Notes under the pieces: model-generated
Databases searched by the model: none
Told to the model about the DNA's origin: nothing
The model's input: only the letters and a program-made list of their open reading frames with translations
DNA from: BOG-1112 sp964635325
GTDB lineage: Bacteria > Bdellovibrionota_B > Oligoflexia > Oligoflexales > Bog-1112
DNA: 64,000 nucleotides
Direction of reading: 5' to 3'
Assembly: GCA_964635325.1 (NCBI GenBank)
Contig: CAZWOL010000006.1
Location: 1-64,000 of the forward strand
Shown: positions 43,365-52,342 of the stretch, one piece after another
How positions within the stretch are numbered: the first letter of the stretch is position 1
Layout: each line of letters opens with the position of its first letter
Translations under genes and position numbers: made by a program

Positions 43365-44120
43365 GTGTCCAAACCAAAGAAAATCCGTAAGATCCTTGCT
43401 AAAAACATCCTTGTTGAGAGGGGCCTCTGTGCAAGCTTGGATGAAGCCAGCACACTTATTCTCGCAGGGCTAGCGCTTGCTAATGACCAACGCATTGCAA
43501 AGCCAGGAGACTTGATCCCCGAAGATGCGAATGTTCGACTGAAGAAAAAACGAGACTTCGTGAGTCGAGGAGGCACAAAACTCTTCAACGCTGTGCAAGA
43601 ACTTAGCCTCCAGGAGGATTTTCGCAACACACTCGTTTTGGATGTTGGAGCCTCAACGGGTGGCTTTACTGATTGCGCACTACAATTGGGCGCACGAAAT
43701 GTACTCGCATTGGATGTTGGGACCAATCAGCTACACTGGAGCCTACGTAGCGATACACGCGTAATCAACCTCGAACGAACCGACATTCGTGACTTTAATG
43801 GCAAAGACTATGCTCCTTTTGATTGGATTATAGCCGATGTGAGTTTTAATTCTTTAGAACGTTTGGCTCCTGACTTACTTAGGCTTGCTAACCCAAACAC
43901 AAAATTTCTCATTCTCGTCAAACCACAGTTTGAATTGCTAAAGAGTGAGGTTCCCAAGGGAGGGGTTGTCGAGTCCAAAGAGCTTTGGGACAAAGCTCTT
44001 GCAAAGGTTTCTCAGTCATTCCTAGAACGAGGAGCGCGCAACATTCGATATGCCAAGTCTGCGATCAAAGGCCGACGTGGCAACCAAGAGTTTTTTATGT
44101 ATTGTCTGGCGCCAACCTAG
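43365..44120 (+). CDS. tlyA: TlyA-family rRNA 2'-O-methyltransferase
   Basis: 251 residues from GTG 43365. S4 RNA-binding domain (about 5-65) then an FtsJ/RrmJ-like methyltransferase: LVLDVGASTGGFTDC (90-104) binds S-adenosylmethionine; ADVSFNSLERL and LVKPQFEL carry the catalytic K-D-K-E residues. In mycobacteria TlyA methylates 16S and 23S rRNA and is needed for capreomycin binding; elsewhere it is called a haemolysin, which is doubtful. The ribosome binding site is weak, so the start is uncertain. Confidence 0.92.
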   Translation: MSKPKKIRKILAKNILVERGLCASLDEASTLILAGLALANDQRIAKPGDLIPEDANVRLKKKRDFVSRGGTKLFNAVQELSLQEDFRNTLVLDVGASTGGFTDCALQLGARNVLALDVGTNQLHWSLRSDTRVINLERTDIRDFNGKDYAPFDWIIADVSFNSLERLAPDLLRLANPNTKFLILVKPQFELLKSEVPKGGVVESKELWDKALAKVSQSFLERGARNIRYAKSAIKGRRGNQEFFMYCLAPT

Positions 44121-44487
44121 TTGCATCAGGAGATGCTCTAAAGTCAGGATCAGGAATTGACGGTGGCAAATAATCAAAACCAGCCTTAATAATTTTTCCT
44201 TTGATTTTCGCAGAAACATCAACCGTCACAGCCCCCATTGCAGGTACAGCTTCAGAGATTGTGAGAGTAACTCGAGCGTCTTTAGGATCCAAGCCCATCA
44301 CACTGACATCTTGCTCAAGTTCATACACATCAACAAGAGCATTCTCTAATTTGGTTTGAAAGCTTTGCGTCATCATATTTTGAATGTCGTAAATATAGAG
44401 AACATCGCTGTGTGGGTAGCTAACATCAAAACGTGTTCGCACATCACGAAATCCTAGATGTCTGATTTTGAAAGCATCCAATTGCAT
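44095..44487 (-). CDS. C-terminal half of an exported protein, frameshifted from the next gene
   Basis: 130 residues, no signal peptide and no ribosome binding site before its ATG. The frame runs back past the ATG into the end of the 44454-44807 gene, overlapping by 34 bases. The two halves join naturally across a run of six A (44489-44494) in the -1 frame: FSPDFLQTLRT then MQLDAFKIRHLGF. The likely whole protein is about 245 residues. I recognise no family. Confidence 0.5.
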   Translation of the reverse strand: MQLDAFKIRHLGFRDVRTRFDVSYPHSDVLYIYDIQNMMTQSFQTKLENALVDVYELEQDVSVMGLDPKDARVTLTISEAVPAMGAVTVDVSAKIKGKIIKAGFDYLPPSIPDPDFRASPDATRLAPDNT

Positions 44488-44807
44488 ATTTTTTCTGTAC
44501 GTAACGTCTGCAAAAAGTCCGGAGAAAAGAACTCAGCTGGAATGTTTATTGGCTTTGCACCATTTAGATCACCAATGATCGTTTTGAGTTGGTATCTAAA
44601 CTGAGATGAGTAGGATCCCTGCTTACCAATGCTCTTATCAAAGGAACCTACATTTAACTCAAGCGTCCCACGAGTTAGAACAGCTGTTGTTCGAGCTTGT
44701 TTGCGATCTAATTTGTACTTGGCAGATTCATTTTGAGGGCTATGTGCCAAACCTGTTGCAGCTAGAAAAAAGGATAGACTTCCGACAAGAAGAAAATTCT
44801 TACGCAT
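44454..44807 (-). CDS. Exported protein, N-terminal half of a probable frameshifted gene
   Basis: 117 residues from the ATG at 44807 (AAGGG nine bases before it; the frame is open to 44879). A Sec signal peptide occupies about residues 1-21. The mature part starts with a charged segment (SAKYKLDRKQARTTAVLTRGTLEL) and ends in an out-of-frame tail. With the following ORF it probably forms a single periplasmic protein of unknown function interrupted by a single-base change. If the interruption is a sequencing error the gene is intact. Confidence 0.5.
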   Translation of the reverse strand: MRKNFLLVGSLSFFLAATGLAHSPQNESAKYKLDRKQARTTAVLTRGTLELNVGSFDKSIGKQGSYSSQFRYQLKTIIGDLNGAKPINIPAEFFSPDFLQTLRTEKICNWMLSKSDI

Positions 44808-44982
44808 CTTAGATCCCTTCTTAGGAGTGCAGATACATCCCATTTTCTCCGACGCATACGCAAATACAGATACGCCCAATGGCTTTTATCGGCACTCATA
44901 TTTGACGAATTAGCAATATTCTATTGAAACAGAGCAGGTGGGATTGGAGCAAGCCTTTTTGACTGCAATCTAACAACGTATC

Positions 44983-46503
44983 TTAGAGAGATTGAAAATC
45001 CAGACAAGCTTGGACCATAGTGCGAAGCCCAAACGTCGATGCTCCGACCGTTGGAAAACCAAGCGCCCTGCAGTCCCACGCTGTTCCTGCAATATCCAGA
45101 TGCGCCCACTTTGTGTCTCCAACAAATGCTTTTAAAAACGCACCTGCAACTGAAGCTTTTGCTCCAGTTGAATCAGCTGATGTGTTTTTGTAGTTTGCCA
45201 CAGTAGATTTGAGATCCTTATCCAACTCAGGCCACATAGGAAGCTGCCATAACGGCTCACCTACTTTTTCTGAGACACTGAGAAGGTGCTTAGCCAAGGG
45301 TTGCGAGTTTGCAAACAGGCCAGCACCCGCATGTCCCAGAGCAATGATAACCGCACCTGTTAGAGTCGCTGCATCAACCATAAACTCTGGCTTGTAGCGT
45401 TTCACTGTATAATGCAAGAGATCCGCTAAGACGAGACGTCCTTCCGCATCGGTATTCATGATTTCGATCGACTTACCATTCATCGCTTTCACAATGTCCC
45501 CAGGACGAGTTGCTCCATTGAATGGCATATTTTCAACCGCACCAATTATACAGACAACATTTGTAGGAGGTTGAATTTGACCAAGCACATAAGCTGCACC
45601 CAATACAGCAGCACCACCGGCCATATCGTATTTCATCTGCTCCATCCCAGAAGCAGATTTAAGACTGAGCCCCCCCGAATCAAAGGTAAGCCCTTTTCCA
45701 AGCAGAGCTACGGTTTTGGATGGATCCTTACCTTTGATCTCAAGGACAATTAATTTAGGATCAACACTAGTTCCCTTAGCTACACTTGCAAAAGAGCCCA
45801 TGCCGAGGGCTTCGATCTCACTTCGACCACGCACCTCGCAAGTAATACCAAGATCCTTTGCCATATCACTTGCAATCTCAGCAAACTTCTCAGAATTTAA
45901 CCAATTGGGCGGAGCATCGCTGATCATACGCATCAGGACTCCCGCCTCCGCCATCACCCGATATTTTTTTTCAACCTCGGGTTGTACATTTGCACCTAAA
46001 AAAGATACTTGCTTCGGCAACGAACATTTTGCTTCTCCAACATCTTTAAACGACTCCAGGTTGTAGAAACTTTGAACGAGTCCCTCCCAAATATCGAAGG
46101 AACTCAGTTGCGCTCCCGCACAAATCACAAGACTTTCTACGCAGAGATTTCGCAGGACAAAGGCTGCTTCTGTCCCCAACTGCCGACCTTTTTGCGCCTG
46201 ACTCACGTTCAAACTTGTGATGGGAACCAACAGCAATGAAAGGCTCTGCACAGAGATTAATACTGGTCCAGCTTGTGGGCGCCAGCCTAATTGAGCGCAC
46301 TGATCTTTGATCATTTGACATAAATCAGCGCTAAGACCTGAGACATCGAGTTCAAATTTTTCTGGAGTAGATTGCGACTGAACAGACACTATATGATGCG
46401 CTCCGGGGACCAGTTCCGCGGAAGTGCTAATATCTGTACGACCGATCCATGAGTAAACTGCAGGCAAGAGATCTCGCCACTGTGCTTGTGATCTTTTTTT
46501 CAA
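44983..46503 (-). CDS. pepA: Leucyl aminopeptidase, M17 family
   Basis: 506 residues, starting TTG with GGAGG four bases upstream. Two-zinc aminopeptidase: metal and catalytic residues lie in LGKGLTFDSGGLSLK (about 268-282; K270, D275, K282) and NTDAEGRLVLADLLHY (350-365; D352, E354, R356). It removes N-terminal residues in the cytoplasm; E. coli PepA also acts as a DNA-binding protein. The N-terminal 165 residues are divergent, as is common. Divergent from eno. Confidence 0.94.
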   Translation of the reverse strand: MKKRSQAQWRDLLPAVYSWIGRTDISTSAELVPGAHHIVSVQSQSTPEKFELDVSGLSADLCQMIKDQCAQLGWRPQAGPVLISVQSLSLLLVPITSLNVSQAQKGRQLGTEAAFVLRNLCVESLVICAGAQLSSFDIWEGLVQSFYNLESFKDVGEAKCSLPKQVSFLGANVQPEVEKKYRVMAEAGVLMRMISDAPPNWLNSEKFAEIASDMAKDLGITCEVRGRSEIEALGMGSFASVAKGTSVDPKLIVLEIKGKDPSKTVALLGKGLTFDSGGLSLKSASGMEQMKYDMAGGAAVLGAAYVLGQIQPPTNVVCIIGAVENMPFNGATRPGDIVKAMNGKSIEIMNTDAEGRLVLADLLHYTVKRYKPEFMVDAATLTGAVIIALGHAGAGLFANSQPLAKHLLSVSEKVGEPLWQLPMWPELDKDLKSTVANYKNTSADSTGAKASVAGAFLKAFVGDTKWAHLDIAGTAWDCRALGFPTVGASTFGLRTMVQACLDFQSL

Positions 46504-46613
46504 GTTGCCTCCAGTGCATATAATATTTGGTGTACTCTTAACTATCTACACGTTGCAGAACTTTCGGTACAAGAGAATTCTGCAAATGAAACGATGAGGA
46601 AAGGACTAAGTCT

Positions 46614-47882
46614 ATGAGTAAAATTTCATACATTCGAGCTCGAGAAATATTGGATTCCCGTGGCTATCCAACGGTTGAAGTTGACGTTGCAACTGAGGAT
46701 CATTGCTTCGGTCGCGCTGCTGTACCCTCGGGCGCTTCAACAGGACATTACGAAGCCTGCGAGTTGCGCGATCAAGATAAAAATCGCTTTCTCGGCAAGG
46801 GAGTTTCCAAAGCTGTCACAAATGTAAACACAATCATTGCTCCGCGTTTGATTGGAGCTGACGTGTGTGAACAAAATATGATCGACACACTCCTGATCGG
46901 CCTCGATGGCACAGCAAACAAAAGCAACCTAGGCGCAAATGCCATTTTGGGTGTTTCTATGGCCTGTATGAGAGCAGCAGCCGAATACTGTGCATTACCT
47001 TTGCATCGCTATATCGGAGGCTGCAGCACCTACAGACTACCGGTGCCTCTCGTCAATGTTATCAATGGAGGAGCTCACGCTGACAACAGTCTTGATTTTC
47101 AAGAGTTCATGCTAGTGCCAATCGGAGCGCCAAGCTTTCGTGAAGGCCTAAGATGGTGTGCTGAAACTTTTCACAAATTGAAAACAATACTCAAAAACAA
47201 AAAACTGAACACTGCTGTCGGAGACGAGGGAGGCTTTGCTCCCAATTTAAAAAGCAATGAAGAAGCCTTGTCACTACTGGTCGAAGCGATTCAAGCTGCT
47301 GGATTCAAACCTGGAAGCGATATGGGTCTTGCTCTTGATGTCGCAGCGAGTGAGTTTTTTGAAAAAGGAAACTATCACCTCGAAAGTGAAAACAAAAAAT
47401 ACTCGACTGCAGAATTTGTAGACATGCTCGTCAAACTTTCCAATCGCTTTCCTATAGTCTCAATTGAAGATGCTTTTGATCAAGATGACTGGGAAGGGTT
47501 TCGTTCACTAACGGATGCCATTGGGAAAAAAGTGCAGATCGTTGGAGATGACCTCTTTGTCACGAACACCAAACGTCTACAAGAAGGAATAGAAAGAAGC
47601 TGCGCCAATTCTATTCTCATCAAGCCCAACCAAATAGGCACCGTAACCGAGACCCTACGCTGCATAGAGCTAGCGAAACGTGCAGGCTATTCTGCAATTC
47701 TATCTCATCGCTCCGGAGAAACAGAAGACACGACAATCGCAGAGCTTGCGGTCGGAACAGGTGTTGGACAGATCAAAACAGGATCCATGAGTCGGACGGA
47801 TCGCATTTGCAAATACAACCAACTGATTCGCATCGAAGAAGAACTAGGAAGTCAGGCCGAGTACAGATGGTCCAGATACTGA
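46614..47882 (+). CDS. eno: Enolase
   Basis: 422 residues. Converts 2-phosphoglycerate to phosphoenolpyruvate; in some bacteria also on the surface or in the RNA degradosome. Conserved features are complete: SRGYPTVEVD, SGASTGHYEA, DEGGFAPN (about 204-211), SIEDAFDQDD (metal), LIKPNQIGT (catalytic Lys) and SHRSGETEDTTIADLAVG-like SHRSGETEDTTIAELAVG. GAGGAAAGG precedes the ATG. Its stop overlaps the start of the next gene. Confidence 0.96.
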   Translation: MSKISYIRAREILDSRGYPTVEVDVATEDHCFGRAAVPSGASTGHYEACELRDQDKNRFLGKGVSKAVTNVNTIIAPRLIGADVCEQNMIDTLLIGLDGTANKSNLGANAILGVSMACMRAAAEYCALPLHRYIGGCSTYRLPVPLVNVINGGAHADNSLDFQEFMLVPIGAPSFREGLRWCAETFHKLKTILKNKKLNTAVGDEGGFAPNLKSNEEALSLLVEAIQAAGFKPGSDMGLALDVAASEFFEKGNYHLESENKKYSTAEFVDMLVKLSNRFPIVSIEDAFDQDDWEGFRSLTDAIGKKVQIVGDDLFVTNTKRLQEGIERSCANSILIKPNQIGTVTETLRCIELAKRAGYSAILSHRSGETEDTTIAELAVGTGVGQIKTGSMSRTDRICKYNQLIRIEEELGSQAEYRWSRY

Positions 47883-48913
47883 CTCTTGCAAGTTTGATTC
47901 TGCTGACAGCTTGCCAATGGATGCGCCAGTCACAAAGTATTTCAGAATTGGCAAGCACCTCCGTGTACGCTTATCGTCTGGACCATGAACGGGTACAGGC
48001 ATCCCTACGTGTTTTGACGGCAGCTCCACATCCAATGGGAACGCAACGTCAGCATGAAATTCGCAATTTTCTTGTGCATGAACTTAAGTCTCTTGGACTC
48101 AAGCCAGAGCTGCAAATCTTTACAGCAAAAATCCCAAACAAACATGCGGACAATTCATTAGCACCTCTCAGACTCCCTCGAGAAGCCGCTAATGTAAGCG
48201 TAAGACTCAATCTCAATCCAAACGCAAACTGTGTCGTCGCACTTGCTTCTCACTATGACAGCAAAGACATTGAAGGCTTTCCGTATCTCGGTGCAAATGA
48301 TGGAGGATCTTCATCTGCTCTTCTCCTTGATTTAGCACGATTTCTAAGCAAAAATATAACGTACAAGCTCCAATGTGATATCCAACTTATTTGGTTTGAT
48401 GGTGAAGAAGCAAACTTAGAAGATTGGAACGACGGGCTACTCAAACACCCATCTCACAGCATAGACAACACCTACGGCAGCCGCTATCTTGCGAACACAC
48501 TGCGCCCCTGTAAACATTTACCGAATCACCAATGTTTTGAAACGCAGGATGGAGCAGTAGCTTTGCGGACATTGATTGTGCTCGATATGGTTGGGTATGA
48601 AAACCTACAATTGACCCATGACCAGAATTCACACCCGTTACTCTTGCAGTGGCTATATGAGGCTGCCAAAGTTCTGGAACAGGAAAATATTTTTTCCAAA
48701 AATGCATTGGCAATTGTCGATGACCACATACCTTTTCGTGCCAAAGGCATTCCAGTGCTCGACATCATCGACTTCAATCACATGGATCTTTGGCATACTC
48801 CCCGCGATCAAATCGAGACTGTAGATTCTAAGAGCCTGGAATTGAGTGGGAAACTAGCACTTTATGGGTTATTGCGTGCAGCTCAAGATCCAAAGCTTCT
48901 CGATAGCCATTAG
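47867..48913 (+). CDS. Lipoprotein of the M28 glutaminyl-cyclase-like family
   Basis: 348 residues from the ATG at 47867, inside the end of eno (16-base overlap); an open frame to 47807 is probably spurious. Lipobox LLTAC (Cys16). The zinc-peptidase fold of animal-type glutaminyl cyclase is visible: SHYDSK (128-133), GANDGGSS with D145, WFDGEEANLEDW with E180/E181, YGSRYLA, VDDHIPF (284-290) and DLWHTPRD with H310. Predicted ligands are D145, E181 and H310. It could form N-terminal pyroglutamate on exported peptides, or be an aminopeptidase. Expression probably depends on read-through from eno. Confidence 0.85.
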   Translation: MVQILTLASLILLTACQWMRQSQSISELASTSVYAYRLDHERVQASLRVLTAAPHPMGTQRQHEIRNFLVHELKSLGLKPELQIFTAKIPNKHADNSLAPLRLPREAANVSVRLNLNPNANCVVALASHYDSKDIEGFPYLGANDGGSSSALLLDLARFLSKNITYKLQCDIQLIWFDGEEANLEDWNDGLLKHPSHSIDNTYGSRYLANTLRPCKHLPNHQCFETQDGAVALRTLIVLDMVGYENLQLTHDQNSHPLLLQWLYEAAKVLEQENIFSKNALAIVDDHIPFRAKGIPVLDIIDFNHMDLWHTPRDQIETVDSKSLELSGKLALYGLLRAAQDPKLLDSH

Positions 48914-49060
48914 GCCCTACTTTGGTCTATAAGATCTTAGCATTCCTACGTCCAGACAACGCCGATGATTTATGCAATACTATCAGCATATTATATTAGC
49001 GCTCCTGCGACAAAAGGACCCCGCCCTATAATGAAAAATGAATTCCGCGGGCGGGCTCAG

Positions 49061-49069
49061 TGCTATAAT
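49061..49069 (+). promoter_or_regulatory. Extended -10 promoter candidate for the NYN gene
   Basis: TGCTATAAT, a near-perfect extended -10, about 90 bases before the NYN start. A second TATAAT (49027-49032) lies upstream in an unusually GC-rich setting. Confidence 0.5.
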
Positions 49070-49157
49070 GATGATTATACCGCGCGCAAGAAGCCGGATA
49101 CCCATAAACAATGGCACCCAAATATGGATGCCCCACGCAACTAACAGGAAGATAAAT

Positions 49158-49679
49158 ATGACTGGAATCGTTATTAGCCAGAAGGTGGCTATACTTATTG
49201 ACGGCAACAACATCGAACGCAGCCTACATTCCATCACAGACGATGAGGGAGTCATGTTGAATTTTGACTCTATAGTTCCCCGTCTTCTAGAAACTCGAGA
49301 ACTAACCCGACTCATTTATTTCCGTGAAGGCAAAGCAATCTCTTCTAAATTAGCAGAACGCCTCCACAAGCACTACTACGGCTCTGTGATCCCATGCCAC
49401 AAATCTGCAGATATTCCGCTTAGCATCATGGCAACTCAATTAGCTGCTAAAGTAGACACGATCATCATCATGTCGGGAGATGCTGATTATATTGAGCTCG
49501 TCCGCCATCTTAAATCGGAAGGCGTACGTGTTGAGATCGCATCGGTAGCAGAAACTACTGCAAATATTTTGATTGAAGAATGCCACTTCTTTCACCCACT
49601 TAAGCAAGATGATTGGTATTCACTTTCATACGGAGCCAAAAAGAAACCAAGTGATTCACGACAGCGTTCTCATCGCTAG
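49158..49679 (+). CDS. NYN-domain (LabA/DUF88-like) PIN-fold protein
   Basis: 173 residues from the ATG at 49158 (AGGAAGA eight bases upstream; the frame runs back to 49038 without a good site). The PIN-like NYN fold shows AILIDGNNIERS (11-22, with D15 binding metal), a central basic segment and IIIMSGDADYIELV (102-115; D108 and D110), then IASVAETTAN. NYN proteins are likely RNA endonucleases. Tail rich in Lys, Ser and Arg. Followed after 11 bases by a winged-helix gene and probably cotranscribed with it. Confidence 0.88.
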   Translation: MTGIVISQKVAILIDGNNIERSLHSITDDEGVMLNFDSIVPRLLETRELTRLIYFREGKAISSKLAERLHKHYYGSVIPCHKSADIPLSIMATQLAAKVDTIIIMSGDADYIELVRHLKSEGVRVEIASVAETTANILIEECHFFHPLKQDDWYSLSYGAKKKPSDSRQRSHR

Positions 49680-49690
49680 TTGGATTGGAT

Positions 49691-50833
49691 ATGATACGCT
49701 CACTGGACCTTCGCCTCTCATTTTTAAAAACGTGTGACGCAAAGGAGGTTCAACATCTCCAATCTTTGCTGCAAAATATTTTTGCCTCTACCGAGCAGCA
49801 TCACGGTGAAAGCGAACTGGCCTACTTAGGCTTCGACCTACTCTACTGTTTGCTAAAACATCGCAACTGGATTGCAAATCCTCTTTTCCAACACCTTCTG
49901 CTTCATCATTTGATCAACGACTTCCGTACAGATCGAGTATGGGCTGAGCATTTTTTAAGTTCAGCATTGCCTCCATTAGGCCAAAAAAAATTTCACCCAG
50001 CCTACGCTGAGGAGCGTACCTTTCTCCTTTACTTGCTAGTTTTGGTATTGAATTGTCGCAACCCAGACTGTCTTACAGAAGAAATTGGTCTCGGTTCGAG
50101 CATTTTGCGTCTGATTCGTGATGCACTGACTCAGACACGTTCTGAGAACACTATTGTGTTTGGATCAACTCTCACAACAGAGTCCTTAGAAATTCTCGAA
50201 GAGTTGGCGGAAGACTATCTTAAAAATCCGTCGATCACTAATGTCTATCCCATTTACTTTGCTCTTTTAGCTAGTGAAGAAAATTGGAAAGACAGAGATA
50301 CAATGCAGCTTGCTAAAGACATATTTGAAATTTTACTTCATATAGGGCAACGCAAATCTCTGACTGAGGTGGAGTTACGCGAAAAGCTTGAAGCAACACG
50401 CCATGGCTTAGGTCAGCAATCAAACACAATCCTACGTTTTCTTAAGGCTCAGCGTTTTGTTTTTGAAATTTCATCAACTCGACGCATTCAACTCACGCAG
50501 CACGGATACGAGCAAACTGCAGATGCCTACGCAAGAAAACAACACGGCATGCAAGTTTCTGCAGATACATTTTATGGACTTCATCCCAATTGGCAACTTG
50601 CCCTTATTGAGACATGGCCGTTAGAGCAAGCTGCAGATCTGTGGACCTGTCTAAAGCTTGCAAACTATATACCTCCGCGTAGTTTTGATCTCGTTTGCAA
50701 GCGCTTTCAAAATGTGATTCAAAGCATAGATTGGGAGCCTTGGCTTGCAAAAATGGCTATTTTTCACCCACATAAGAATCTAGCTTCCTTTACAGAACCC
50801 ACGAAAAATGCTAATGCTCTTTCAATACCTTAA
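49691..50833 (+). CDS. Protein of unknown function with a winged-helix region
   Basis: 380 residues from ATG 49691; a TTG two codons upstream is also possible. All-helical N-terminal part (about 1-215) of unknown fold, then a winged-helix-like segment (about 225-285: TEVELREKLEATRHGLGQQSNTILRFLKAQRFVFEI) and a C-terminal helical part. I see no catalytic motif. It sits between an NYN nuclease and a DUF4301 protein, all on the plus strand with short gaps. Confidence 0.65.
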   Translation: MIRSLDLRLSFLKTCDAKEVQHLQSLLQNIFASTEQHHGESELAYLGFDLLYCLLKHRNWIANPLFQHLLLHHLINDFRTDRVWAEHFLSSALPPLGQKKFHPAYAEERTFLLYLLVLVLNCRNPDCLTEEIGLGSSILRLIRDALTQTRSENTIVFGSTLTTESLEILEELAEDYLKNPSITNVYPIYFALLASEENWKDRDTMQLAKDIFEILLHIGQRKSLTEVELREKLEATRHGLGQQSNTILRFLKAQRFVFEISSTRRIQLTQHGYEQTADAYARKQHGMQVSADTFYGLHPNWQLALIETWPLEQAADLWTCLKLANYIPPRSFDLVCKRFQNVIQSIDWEPWLAKMAIFHPHKNLASFTEPTKNANALSIP

Positions 50834-50853
50834 TAGAAGCGAAGTGAGAAACT

Positions 50854-52332
50854 ATGCAGCTCGATAAAAAATCGTCTCCGTTGCGCCATTCTCAAGTTCT
50901 TCAAAATGGGAATGATACTGGTTTAGATTTGCATATTTTGGAACAGCATTGCTCGCGCTTTAAAAAATTTAAAGAAAATGGAATGAGAAATTTCTCGTTC
51001 CCAATCAAAGATACTTGTCGTATTGACAATGGTCGCATAGTTCCCTATGCAGCATTACAAAATTTTCCTGAAAACTATACGAATGTGATTAGCTTTATCC
51101 CTGCTGCAGGATCATCTACACGCTACATTCAACCTATTTATAACTTAATAGAATCGACGGACCCCAACGAGCTCCAAACACGTCTTGAAGCAACGCAATG
51201 GGTTTTGCCACCTCAGCCTGATCACACCAAAGGAGACTTAGGCCATCTTATCGGATTAGCAAAAGGCCTTTTTCCTTGTGTATGCGAAGGGCATTCGTTT
51301 CTTCGACTTAAATTTCTTGAACAAAGAGCTTTGGGAAACATTCTTAAAACAGTCTGCGTAGCGCCCAAAAACCAAAGCGAGATATTTGCCAAACATGCAC
51401 AGTCTTGGGGATGGAAAAACGACGACCTCCTCGTTTTAGAGCAGGGAACACAGCTGTCAACACCCCGCTTGGATGCCAAGGGACATCTCATCCGTGAAGC
51501 TAATGAAATCTCTTTGGCACCCGCAGGTCACGGCTCTTTAATGCGCTTGTTCCCTAAAATCCAAGAACGTTTTCCAGATGCTCAAACACTCTTTATCCGC
51601 AATATCGACAATGTGATTGGATGCAAAGAAGACGCTCTAACAGCGAGTCGACGCTTTCTCGGAGCTCATCACTTTGCCCTCAAGTGTTTGCAAAACATTC
51701 GCACAGCATTAGCAAATAAAAATTTGAATGATGCAACTCACGAAGCACAACAGATTCTGGAATGTTTTCCTAAACGAGCACTGAGCTCAGAAGAAGACAG
51801 ATTCGTTGGCAGCCAACCACAGCAAGAACAACCGCTCTGGTCTCTGCTGCTGAGTCTGTTTCAAACCCCTTTGGGGCTTTGTCTGAAGTCCAACCTTCTT
51901 CAACTATTTGAGCGTCCTCTAAACTTTATGGCGCAGGTTCCCAACTCGGGTCACGATCAGGGAGGAATGCCAGTCCTAATTTCAACTCCACTGGGAGATC
52001 AAGCGATCTGTTTGGAGGGGCCACATATTTCTCCTGTGGATCAAGAACGGCTTCGAGACCCTAAATTCGCAACGCATTTCAACCCTGTCTTTGCTGCAGT
52101 TGAACTGCATGCCAAGCTGGAAAACTACCAACTCGACAATAGTCCATATTGGATATTTGCTGAGAAACAATGGCAGGGTCAAAATGTTTATTATCATGAA
52201 TCTCTGTTGTACGAATTGATCGGCAACAGTGAAAACGCAAACCTAATTTTCATCGAACTACCCCGAGTGATTTTCAACCCGCATAAAACGCTGGATGATA
52301 GCATCGGACGTAGCCTCGAACATTGGATGTGA
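50854..52332 (+). CDS. DUF4301 family protein
   Basis: 492 residues, cytoplasmic. The N-terminal half resembles nucleotidyltransferases of the sugar type (FIPAAGSSTRYIQP at about 81-94), followed by the GHGSLMRLFPKI segment and FIRNIDNVIG (about 246-255), which are the most conserved DUF4301 signatures; the C-terminal third holds MAQVPNSGHDQGGMPVLIS and FNPVFAAVEL. It may handle a sugar-phosphate or nucleotide-sugar, but the activity is unknown. GTGAGAAACT precedes the start. Confidence 0.8.
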   Translation: MQLDKKSSPLRHSQVLQNGNDTGLDLHILEQHCSRFKKFKENGMRNFSFPIKDTCRIDNGRIVPYAALQNFPENYTNVISFIPAAGSSTRYIQPIYNLIESTDPNELQTRLEATQWVLPPQPDHTKGDLGHLIGLAKGLFPCVCEGHSFLRLKFLEQRALGNILKTVCVAPKNQSEIFAKHAQSWGWKNDDLLVLEQGTQLSTPRLDAKGHLIREANEISLAPAGHGSLMRLFPKIQERFPDAQTLFIRNIDNVIGCKEDALTASRRFLGAHHFALKCLQNIRTALANKNLNDATHEAQQILECFPKRALSSEEDRFVGSQPQQEQPLWSLLLSLFQTPLGLCLKSNLLQLFERPLNFMAQVPNSGHDQGGMPVLISTPLGDQAICLEGPHISPVDQERLRDPKFATHFNPVFAAVELHAKLENYQLDNSPYWIFAEKQWQGQNVYYHESLLYELIGNSENANLIFIELPRVIFNPHKTLDDSIGRSLEHWM

Positions 52333-52342
52333 GGCCTTAGCA

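Noticed and set aside
44485..44500. Programmed -1 ribosomal frameshift site
   Set aside because: In the zero frame the codons are GAA AAA ATA; no X XXY YYZ heptamer with matching phase exists, so ordinary mutation or an error is simpler.
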